Source: Desulfobacterales bacterium C00003060 (GTDB taxonomy: Bacteria; Desulfobacterota; Desulfobacteria; Desulfobacterales; C00003060). Taken from it: DNA of 6,696 bases. Numbering within the stretch: the stretch's first letter is position 1; each line of letters starts with the position of its first letter. The DNA is taken from NCBI GenBank assembly GCA_001751085.1, contig MAXP01000115.1:1-6696 (forward strand), written 5' to 3'. A program made the translations under genes and the position numbers. The notes under the pieces are model-generated. The model did no database searches. It had not been told where the DNA came from and was given only the letters and a program-made list of their open reading frames with translations. This document shows, in pieces, positions 1-5,954 of this stretch.

Positions 1-870
1 GCTATTTACGAGGAGGGTGAGCTTCAACCTGAAGCAACTGTCAAGAAATTCTTGACAGTTCGAAAGGAGGGGAACCGTCAGATACGCCGCAGCCTAGACC
101 ATTACAATCTCGACATGATTATTTCCGTTGGCTACCGGGTGAAAAGCCTGATTGCCACCCGTTTCCGCATCTGGGCGACTGGGCGGCTCAAAGAATACAT
201 CATCAAGGGCTTTGTCATGGACGACGAGCGCCTGAAAAATCCGCCGGTAGCCGGTTCTTCCGTGCCGGATTATTTCGATGAAATGCTGGAGCGCATCCGT
301 GACATCCGTGCAAGCGAACGTCGGATGTATTTACGGGTCAGGGAAATTTTCGCCATGGCCGCGGATTATGAACCTTCCTTGAGAGAAACCACGAAGTTTT
401 TCAGCATCATTCAAAATAAGTTGCATTATGCCGCCACCAGCATGACTGCTGCGGAATTGATCAAAAGCCGGGCTGATCATGCACAGCCCAATATGGGCGT
501 GACCAACTGGAAACGGGATGAAGTCCGCAAAACGGATGTGACTATTGCCAAGAATTATCTCCGTGAGGATGAAATCGACGAGTTGAACCGCATTGTTACC
601 ATGTGGCTGGACTTTGCCGAGGATCAGGCCAAGCGGCGCAAGCAGATTTTTATGAATGACTGGGAGCAGAAGCTGGATGAATTTCTGCGGTTTAACGAGC
701 GTCAGGTCCTTCCCAATGCCGGGAAAGTCGGCAAAAAAGAGGCCGGTGATTTTGCCCGGCGGGAATATGAGAGGTTTTCCGCGCGGCGCAGGGAATACAA
801 AGAAGCCATTGGTGAAGCGGAAACCATAAAACAGCTTGAGGAAGCGGCAAAACGTCTTGATAAAAAATGA
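1..870 (+). CDS. rhuM: RhuM-family protein, 5' end cut off by window
   Basis: The frame is open from base 1, so the true start lies upstream and the TTG at 52 is only an internal leucine codon. The 289 visible residues read as a RhuM (virulence RhuM / DNA-binding) family protein. Near the N-terminal edge are EEGELQPEATVKKFL, then YNLDMIISVGYRVKS, FRIWATGRLKEYIIKGFVMD and DDERLKNP, which are the hallmark blocks of the family. The C-terminal half has TAAELIKSRADHAQPNMG, AKNYL and LDFAEDQAKRRKQIF, a mostly helical region. Family members I know are about 330-350 residues, so about 50 residues are missing. RhuM was named from a Salmonella pathogenicity island, but homologues are frequent next to hsdM/hsdS in type I RM operons, which fits the hsdS downstream. 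Its biochemical role is not established. No hairpin terminator is evident after the TGA stop. Confidence 0.9.
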   Translation, partial: AIYEEGELQPEATVKKFLTVRKEGNRQIRRSLDHYNLDMIISVGYRVKSLIATRFRIWATGRLKEYIIKGFVMDDERLKNPPVAGSSVPDYFDEMLERIRDIRASERRMYLRVREIFAMAADYEPSLRETTKFFSIIQNKLHYAATSMTAAELIKSRADHAQPNMGVTNWKRDEVRKTDVTIAKNYLREDEIDELNRIVTMWLDFAEDQAKRRKQIFMNDWEQKLDEFLRFNERQVLPNAGKVGKKEAGDFARREYERFSARRREYKEAIGEAETIKQLEEAAKRLDKK

Positions 871-872
871 AC

Positions 873-899
873 CACGAAATACACCAAACACACGAACAA
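873..899 (+). repeat. Three degenerate 9-base tandem units just after rhuM
   Basis: The units are CACGAAATA, CACCAAACA and CACGAACAA, starting three bases after the rhuM stop. They match in register the cleaner array CACGGAATA, CACGGAATA, CACGGAAAG inside hsdS at 5289-5315. The array is non-coding here unless the doubtful 36-codon frame at 867-977 is translated. It may be a dispersed short repeat of the host genome that marks or seeded rearrangement around the locus (inference). Confidence 0.55.
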
Positions 900-924
900 C
901 AGAATTTTTTGTTCAAACAGTACA

Positions 925-955
925 TAGACATTTTTATGGAAAAAAGACTTATAAT
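925..955 (+). promoter_or_regulatory. Sigma70-type promoter for the SIR2-HerA-hsdS-DUF3800 operon
   Basis: TAGACA at 925-930 (five of six consensus -35 bases) and a perfect TATAAT at 950-955 are separated by 19 bp, slightly longer than the ideal 17. The expected start of transcription is near 962, about 110 bases before the SIR2 gene. It is the only strong promoter-like pair I see on the plus strand between rhuM and the SIR2 gene. Since the downstream genes overlap or nearly touch, it probably drives them all. Confidence 0.55.
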
Positions 956-960
956 GACAC

Positions 961-993
961 ATAGTTCACTTTTTTGATGCATACTTGAACTAT
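961..993. promoter_or_regulatory. 8-bp inverted repeat, candidate operator or leader hairpin
   Basis: ATAGTTCA at 961-968 and TGAACTAT at 986-993 are exact reverse complements separated by 17 bases, and an ATGCAT palindrome (977-982) sits between them. The left arm begins at the predicted transcription start, six bases after the TATAAT box. A dimeric repressor binding both arms could block the promoter. Alternatively the RNA could form an 8-bp stem with a 17-base loop. No regulator gene is seen in the window. Confidence 0.4.
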
Positions 994-1026
994 AGATTGC
1001 ATGTAAGGATGAACGAGAGAGCAACT

Positions 1027-1074
1027 ATGAGTAAGCGAAATATACGGAAACTTAAGGGAGCAATTGAACTTTAA
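1027..1074 (+). CDS. Possible 15-residue leader peptide, TAATG-coupled to SIR2 gene
   Basis: A short frame encodes MSKRNIRKLKGAIEL, a basic peptide, and its TAA stop (1072-1074) shares a base with the ATG at 1074, giving TAATG. A purine run GAGAGAG (1015-1021) lies five bases before the start and could act as a weak ribosome site. Translation here could feed ribosomes into the SIR2 gene by termination-reinitiation. Its first codons resemble the hsdS start at 4656 (both MSKRN), so it may instead be a remnant of an older hsdS 5' end. It is too short to judge by coding statistics. Confidence 0.3.
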   Translation: MSKRNIRKLKGAIEL

Positions 1075-2507
1075 TGGGGGATGAAAAAATGAATCAGGAA
1101 ACGAAAAGCCAGAACAATACTACAGGTATCAATATACTGAAAAGCCGAGATGACCATAAGCCTGTAGTTTTTGAAGAGGTTGAGGGAGGAATTTTTAAAC
1201 TTTGCAAAGAGTCAGAATGTTCCTGGTTTAAGAAAGATGAAACCTTCGGCCCTGACAAGCTTCGCCCCCGCATCGAACCTTGGCTCACCGCTTTGGTTCA
1301 ATCCGAATATCATTCGTTGCTTCTCGGTTCAGGACTCACCCATTCAGTCCATTGGATAGCTCAAGGTCGTAGCCTTCCAGTTATGGCGAAGACCAAGTTC
1401 AGTGCTTTCCAGTCTCAGATTGATGAGGCCGCTACCGCAACAGCAAAGGCTGCAGAACGAGACAAGGCAAACTTTGAAGATCAAATCCGGGTGGCAAATG
1501 AATTGCTTTCCGGCATCGAACATTATTGTCCGGAATTTGACACATCCGCCGAATCTGTGGAACTCAGAAAAGAAATCAATAAACTTAGGAAGGATATCTC
1601 GCAAGCCTTAAATGACTTCGCAAAATCAATCCTCGAAGGAGAAAGGATTATCGCATCTGCAGACGAATCCAAGAGAGAAGAAGCTTTTGGGTATCTGGTC
1701 AACTTTTTGATGAGCTTTGCGAGTCGTTCAGGGACACGGGACAGACTGCAAATCTTCACCACCAACTACGACCGCTTGCTCGAGGCTGGTGCTGAAGTGG
1801 CTGGATTGCATCTCCTGGACCGTTTCGTCGGCAACCTCGCTCCAATCTTTCGCTCTTCTCGTTTGAATATTGACATGCACTACAACCCGCCCGGCATTCG
1901 AGGTGAGCCTCGATATCTGGAAGGAGTTGCCCGTTTCACCAAACTTCACGGGTCGGTTGACTGGGTTCAAGCTGGGCGTGATATCCGTCGAATGGGCTTG
2001 CCGTTTGGCGCTGAGTCTGTGGAACCATACCTTAAGGCACCTGGTTGGCGAGAGGTAACAACGGGGAATTTGATGATTTATCCGAACTCGGCAAAGGATC
2101 GGGAAACGTCAGCCTATCCCTATGTTGAACTCTTTCGTGACTTTGCTGCGGCGGTGTGCCGACCAAACAATACATTGGTTACTTATGGGTACAGCTTCGG
2201 CGATGAGCATATCAATCGGGTTATTGAGGATATGCTGACCATTCCTTCCACCCACCTGGTAATCATCTCATACGATGATCCCTTGAGCCGTATCAAGAAG
2301 ACCTACGAAAAAATCGCGCGTCCTGCCCAAATGACACTTCTTGTGGGAAACCACTTGGGGGATATGAAAACATTGGTTGATCACTATCTGCCCAAGCCAG
2401 CCATTGATCGCACAACTTTCCGCATGGCTGAACTTCTGAAAGCCCGTTTTGGAACAGAACAGGTAGAAAGAACCGAAAATGAAGCACAGGGAGGTGATGA
2501 CAAATGA
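1074..2507 (+). CDS. SIR2-domain NADase-like effector of a SIR2-HerA defence pair
   Basis: This 477-residue protein carries the SIR2 core in order: a glycine-rich nucleotide loop LLLGSGLTH (82-90), IFTTNYDRLLE (227-237, with N231 and D233 of the TxNYD motif), KLHGSVDW (290-297, with the expected catalytic H292), and LVTYGYSFGDEHIN (368-381). In bacterial defence proteins this domain hydrolyses NAD+ to trigger abortive infection. The N-terminal ~75 residues are polar with no recognised domain. Residues about 105-215 form a charged, heptad-like helical insert between the glycine loop and TTNYD. No signal peptide or membrane segment is seen. The start at 1074 is coupled to a tiny upstream frame, with AAGGGAG 13 bases away. 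An ATG at 1089, preceded by GGGGGA, is a real alternative five residues shorter. The stop overlaps the HerA start as ATGA. The pairing with HerA is the signature of SIR2-HerA (also called Nezha) systems. NADase activity is inferred from the family. Confidence 0.85.
   Translation: MGDEKMNQETKSQNNTTGINILKSRDDHKPVVFEEVEGGIFKLCKESECSWFKKDETFGPDKLRPRIEPWLTALVQSEYHSLLLGSGLTHSVHWIAQGRSLPVMAKTKFSAFQSQIDEAATATAKAAERDKANFEDQIRVANELLSGIEHYCPEFDTSAESVELRKEINKLRKDISQALNDFAKSILEGERIIASADESKREEAFGYLVNFLMSFASRSGTRDRLQIFTTNYDRLLEAGAEVAGLHLLDRFVGNLAPIFRSSRLNIDMHYNPPGIRGEPRYLEGVARFTKLHGSVDWVQAGRDIRRMGLPFGAESVEPYLKAPGWREVTTGNLMIYPNSAKDRETSAYPYVELFRDFAAAVCRPNNTLVTYGYSFGDEHINRVIEDMLTIPSTHLVIISYDDPLSRIKKTYEKIARPAQMTLLVGNHLGDMKTLVDHYLPKPAIDRTTFRMAELLKARFGTEQVERTENEAQGGDDK
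2489..2497 (+). promoter_or_regulatory. Ribosome binding site of HerA gene inside the SIR2 gene end
   Basis: GGGAGGTGA, close to the ideal anti-16S complement, sits about nine bases before ATG 2504. It supports that start and efficient independent initiation in addition to the ATGA coupling. Confidence 0.7.
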
Positions 2508-4648
2508 ATCCGAGTCCGCTGGAATACGCAGAGTCATTGCATATTGGAACGGTGGAGTTTGTTTCACCTGACGAGATCAAAATATTGTTGGATATTGAAG
2601 CGCCGGAATCCGTTGCTTTGAATGCTGGCCTGCCCCTTCCTTTTCCCCGCGTAAACAGCTATGTCCTGATTCCAAGCGACGAGGGATATTTGGTTGGGCA
2701 GGTGGAACAGTTGACGATCGAGCGCTCGGCATATCCCAAAAGACGGGGTATGAAAGATTTCGGTCTGGTTGATTTGCCCTATCCCCTCCGAAAAATGAGT
2801 CTTAATCCTCTTGGCACGCTTCGCAAGTCAGTTGACAACAATGGACTGGAGACTTTTCGTTTCAGGCGTGGGGCAGATGCGTTTCCGACCGTTGGTGACA
2901 GCGTGCTTCTACCAACACAAAAGCAACTTCGCTCAATTGTCGAATCCGGAGAAAACCGAAGGGTCAAGATCGGCACAAGTCCCTTAGCTGGGAATGCAGA
3001 TGTCTATGTTGACCCTGACAGGATTTTCGGAAGGCACCTTGCCGTGCTCGGCAATACGGGCAGCGGGAAGTCATGTTCGGTTGCTGGGTTGATCCGCTGG
3101 TCTTTGGAAGCAGCGCGGGCAGCCCAAAAAGACGATGGAACCCCATCGCAAGCAGAACAACAGAACAATAACGCCCCGAATGCCCGCTTTATTGTGCTTG
3201 ATCCGAATGGAGAGTATTCTAGGGCTTTTGCGAGCAAAAATAATGACTCAATCAATGCACGTTTATTCAAAGTGAAGCATGAAAACGCTGCACAGCAACT
3301 CCAAGTTCCTCTCTGGTTCTGGAACAGTGCGGAGTGGGTCTCTTTTACACAGGCCAGTGGAAAGACGCAAAGACCAACGTTGATTCATGCGTTAAGGGCA
3401 GTACGGGACGGACAAGCAGAATTCCCCGAAAATGTAAGTCATGATATGCGTCGTTTTCTCAGAACAATTGTCAGCACAATTCAGGCGGAAAAGAACACGG
3501 GATCACCGTGGGGGCAGTTTCCAAAACCAAAGGCTTTCTTCGAAAAAATAGGTAAATGGAAATCTGGATTAGAACCCCAGCTTTCCTTTACTCAGAATGA
3601 AAAGACTGCATTAACGAATCTGATGCACAAAATTAACGCCCTAGTTCAAAATCGCAGTGGGCAATACCCGAATTACGATTTTACGAGACCAGAAGTTGAC
3701 GAATTTTTTGAAAAGGCTAAGGAGGCACATAGGGCATTTGGTGGGAGCGATACCGAATTGTTACCCATTGATGCTGATATTCCACGTAAATTCAATGGTG
3801 ACTCACTGTTGATGAGCCTGGAAGCAAGTGCGGAAATGCTGAATGTTTCCGAATATGTGGAAACCATGTTGATCCGTATCCGAACCATGCTCGCCGATAC
3901 CCGCATGAAATCGATAATTAGTGATGCAGGCGCTGTCACACTTGAGCAATGGCTGATTGACTATATCGGCGGGAATCAAGCCGATAATGGCGGCCTGACG
4001 ATTATCGATATGTCCTTAGTGCCTTCTGAAATCATTCACATCGTTACATCGGTCATAGCCCGTATGATTTTTGAAGCGCTCCAGCGATACCGAAAGCTCA
4101 ATAAAGAACATAAAACTCTTCCAACAGTATTGGTGATGGAAGAAGCCCATACCTTTGTAAAGCGGTACAAAGTGGACGCTGAGAACCAGGATGCCGCTTC
4201 CGTATGCTGCCAGGTATTTGAACGAATAGCAAGAGAGGGGCGCAAATTCGGACTGGGTCTAGTCGTGTCATCCCAACGCCCATCAGAATTATCCCCCACC
4301 GTACTTTCACAATGCAATACATTCCTTCTTCATCGAATCAGCAACGATCGGGACCAGAACATAGTTCATCGGTTTGTTCCTGACAATCTTAAAGGCTTGC
4401 TCAGGGAACTTCCTTCACTTCCATCGCAGAATGCGATTCTGTTGGGCTGGGCATCTGAACTTCCGGTATTGATTCGCATGAATGACCTGCCGAAGGAACA
4501 GCAACCACTATCGGATGACCCCGATTTCTGGGATGTCTGGACCGGCAAAGAAACAAGAGATGTGAATTGGGAAGAGGTCGCCAAGGACTGGCAACAAATA
4601 TCTAAGGAAGCCGCCGAAAAATCCTATGATAAAGAGCAGAAAGAATAG
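2504..4648 (+). CDS. herA: HerA/DUF87-family ATPase, partner of SIR2
   Basis: The 714-residue protein is a FtsK/HerA-clade P-loop ATPase. Residues about 10-90 resemble the N-terminal HAS beta-barrel of HerA (GTVEFVSPDEIKILL, then GYLVGQVEQL). Walker A is GNTGSGKS (183-190), followed by FIVLDPNGEYSRAF (229-242), the usual HerA strand. Walker B is TVLVMEEAH (541-549), with E547 as the likely catalytic base and E546 in place of the more common aspartate. The stretch RIAREGRKFGLGLVVSSQRP (574-593) has the conserved arginines and the sensor-like SSQRP. HerA proteins form hexameric rings, and in SIR2-HerA systems the ring binds and controls the SIR2 protein in a large complex. The span between Walker A and B (about 360 residues) is longer than in archaeal HerA, implying an enlarged helical insert. 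The charged C-terminal tail (from about 685) ends in KEQKE. Overlap with SIR2 and a 7-base gap to hsdS indicate one transcript. Confidence 0.9.
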   Translation: MNPSPLEYAESLHIGTVEFVSPDEIKILLDIEAPESVALNAGLPLPFPRVNSYVLIPSDEGYLVGQVEQLTIERSAYPKRRGMKDFGLVDLPYPLRKMSLNPLGTLRKSVDNNGLETFRFRRGADAFPTVGDSVLLPTQKQLRSIVESGENRRVKIGTSPLAGNADVYVDPDRIFGRHLAVLGNTGSGKSCSVAGLIRWSLEAARAAQKDDGTPSQAEQQNNNAPNARFIVLDPNGEYSRAFASKNNDSINARLFKVKHENAAQQLQVPLWFWNSAEWVSFTQASGKTQRPTLIHALRAVRDGQAEFPENVSHDMRRFLRTIVSTIQAEKNTGSPWGQFPKPKAFFEKIGKWKSGLEPQLSFTQNEKTALTNLMHKINALVQNRSGQYPNYDFTRPEVDEFFEKAKEAHRAFGGSDTELLPIDADIPRKFNGDSLLMSLEASAEMLNVSEYVETMLIRIRTMLADTRMKSIISDAGAVTLEQWLIDYIGGNQADNGGLTIIDMSLVPSEIIHIVTSVIARMIFEALQRYRKLNKEHKTLPTVLVMEEAHTFVKRYKVDAENQDAASVCCQVFERIAREGRKFGLGLVVSSQRPSELSPTVLSQCNTFLLHRISNDRDQNIVHRFVPDNLKGLLRELPSLPSQNAILLGWASELPVLIRMNDLPKEQQPLSDDPDFWDVWTGKETRDVNWEEVAKDWQQISKEAAEKSYDKEQKE

Positions 4649-4655
4649 AATAACC

Positions 4656-5954
4656 ATGAGCAAGCGGAATGAAAACAGACCGGGATATAAAAAGAGCAAG
4701 GCCGGATGGATTCCTGATAAGTGGGAAAGTAATGGGTTTTCAGCAATAGCAAAGATCGAAATGGGCCAGTCTCCAAATGGTAAAAGCTATAATACTGAAG
4801 GGATAGGGTATCCTTTAATCAATGGGCCGACAGAGTTTACGGAACGTTATCCGATAAAGAAACAATGGACTTCTTCGCCAACAAAGATTTGTAATTCTGG
4901 TGACATCTTGCTGTGTGTCCGAGGAAGCTCGACGGGCCGGATGAATATCGCAAATGACAAGTATTGTATTGGTCGAGGTGTTGCTGCAATTTGTCACAAA
5001 GATAAAAAAAGCTATTCCATTTTTATAGAACAGCTTTTAATCAGTATTACAACGAGAATTCTAACGCTAACTACAGGTTCAACTTTTCCAAATATTGACA
5101 AAAATACACTATCATCAATTCCAGTTGGAGTCCCTCCTCTCCCCGAACAGGAAAAAATAGCTGAAATCCTCTCCGCTTGGAACCGGGCCATTGAGCAGGT
5201 GGGTAAGCTGATTGACGCCAAACAGCGGCTCAAAAAAGGGCTGATGCAACAGCTTCTTACCGGCCGGATGCGGTTTCCGGAGTTTGACCACGGAATACAC
5301 GGAATACACGGAAAGAAAAAAGATGAGCTGCCGGAGGGATGGAAAAATAAAACTCTCGGTTCGTTTGGTTTATTTTCAAAAGGAAAGGGGATTTCCAATA
5401 GTGAAAAAAGAGGGACAGGCTTTCCTTGTATTACTTACGGAGAAATTTACACAAGGCATGAGTTTGTCATTAAAGAATTCCACTCATTTATTGATAAAGA
5501 TACAGCGCAAAAAAGCCAACGAATTCAGAAAGGTGATATTATTTTTGCTGGTTCTGGTGAAACATTAGATGAAATAGGAAAATGTGTTGCTTATACACAA
5601 GACGAAGAGGCTTATGCCGGTGGTGATATCATAATATTTAGACCCAAGGGTGTGGACTCTGTCTATGTGTCGTATTTATTGAACAGTGACTTGTTGATCA
5701 GACAAAAAAGGAAATTGGGGCAAGGCTATTCAGTTGTTCACATTTATTCCAGCGGATTAAAAATATTACACGTTCCACTTCCTTCTCTCCCCGAACAAAC
5801 TCGCATCGCCTCCGTCCTTTCCACCTGCGACCGGGAAATTGAGTTGCTGCGCAGGAAGGAAATTGCCCTCCGCGAACAGAAAAAAGGTCTGATGCAGAAG
5901 CTGCTGACAGGGAAAGTTCGGCACCCGGAATTTTTGAAGGAGGGGCGTGCATGA
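4656..5954 (+). CDS. hsdS: Type I restriction-modification specificity subunit HsdS
   Basis: This 432-residue protein has the classical two-half HsdS layout. TRD1 covers about residues 14-155 (WIPDKWE, then IEMGQSPNGKSYN). A conserved helical region follows at 160-210 (PPLPEQEKIA to LLTGRMRFPEF). TRD2 covers about 223-370 (LPEGWKNKTLGSF onward), and a second conserved region is at 376-426 (PSLPEQTRIA to LLTGKVRHPEF). HsdS binds two half-sites of a bipartite DNA target and docks HsdM and HsdR. I prefer ATG 4656, which gives MSKRNENRPGYKKSKAGWIP, a usual HsdS N-terminus. ATG 4626 would add ten basic residues inside the end of HerA. Ribosome-site support is weak for both. An in-frame 9-base tandem repeat encodes HGIHGIHGK (212-220) in the central linker. 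TRD coding segments look more AT-rich than the conserved regions, as expected for exchanged TRDs. No hsdM or hsdR is in the window, so activity depends on flanking or distant subunits. Confidence 0.93.
   Translation: MSKRNENRPGYKKSKAGWIPDKWESNGFSAIAKIEMGQSPNGKSYNTEGIGYPLINGPTEFTERYPIKKQWTSSPTKICNSGDILLCVRGSSTGRMNIANDKYCIGRGVAAICHKDKKSYSIFIEQLLISITTRILTLTTGSTFPNIDKNTLSSIPVGVPPLPEQEKIAEILSAWNRAIEQVGKLIDAKQRLKKGLMQQLLTGRMRFPEFDHGIHGIHGKKKDELPEGWKNKTLGSFGLFSKGKGISNSEKRGTGFPCITYGEIYTRHEFVIKEFHSFIDKDTAQKSQRIQKGDIIFAGSGETLDEIGKCVAYTQDEEAYAGGDIIIFRPKGVDSVYVSYLLNSDLLIRQKRKLGQGYSVVHIYSSGLKILHVPLPSLPEQTRIASVLSTCDREIELLRRKEIALREQKKGLMQKLLTGKVRHPEFLKEGRA
5133..5285 (+). repeat. HsdS conserved region 1 (first copy of internal protein repeat)
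   Basis: This segment encodes HsdS residues 160-210, PPLPEQ to RFPEF. It aligns without gaps over 51 residues to residues 376-426, and I count 27 identities by hand. It forms one of the two long helices that set the spacing between the TRDs. Confidence 0.85.
5289..5315 (+). repeat. In-frame 3 x 9-base tandem repeat in the HsdS linker
   Basis: The units are CACGGAATA, CACGGAATA and CACGGAAAG, encoding HGI-HGI-HGK directly after the first conserved region (RFPEF-D) and before TRD2. Each unit is a multiple of three, so slippage would add or remove HGI without a frameshift. The same pattern occurs in degenerate form at 873-899. Confidence 0.8.
5781..5933 (+). repeat. HsdS conserved region 2 (second copy of internal protein repeat)
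   Basis: This segment encodes HsdS residues 376-426, PSLPEQ to RHPEF, the ungapped counterpart of residues 160-210. Together they give the pseudo-twofold symmetry of HsdS. Confidence 0.85.
5937..5943 (+). promoter_or_regulatory. Consensus Shine-Dalgarno for the DUF3800 gene
   Basis: AAGGAGG lies seven bases before ATG 5951, inside the last codons of hsdS. It is the best ribosome site in the window and fixes the start of the DUF3800 gene. Confidence 0.85.

Noticed and set aside
331..891. A 186-codon minus-strand frame opposite rhuM
   Set aside because: It lies wholly antisense to strongly recognisable RhuM coding sequence, its translation is rich in F, P and G without domain features, and no ribosome site was seen.
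867..977. A 36-codon plus-strand frame starting by ATGA overlap with the rhuM stop (MNHEIHQTHEQQNFLF...)
   Set aside because: It is produced by the 9-base repeat units and then runs across the promoter -35 and -10 boxes. No domain is visible, so it is more likely non-coding repeat plus promoter.
871..1073. A terminator or CRISPR-like array in the rhuM-SIR2 gap
   Set aside because: No GC-rich hairpin with a T-tract follows rhuM, and the only repeats are contiguous 9-base units without spacers.
1074..2507. SIR2 protein as a housekeeping protein deacetylase (CobB type)
   Set aside because: The size, the lack of a CxxC zinc module, the helical insert and the overlap with HerA all favour the defence-type SIR2 rather than a sirtuin deacetylase.
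5012..5398. A 128-codon minus-strand frame opposite hsdS
   Set aside because: It is antisense to the HsdS conserved region, its low-complexity S/P/C-rich translation is typical of a shadow frame, and no family is recognisable.
5284..5568. A 94-codon plus-strand frame within hsdS beginning MTTEYTEYTERKK
   Set aside because: It is an alternative frame over the 9-base repeat and TRD2. Such TEYTEY peptides arise from the repeat, and the HsdS frame is continuous with strong motifs.
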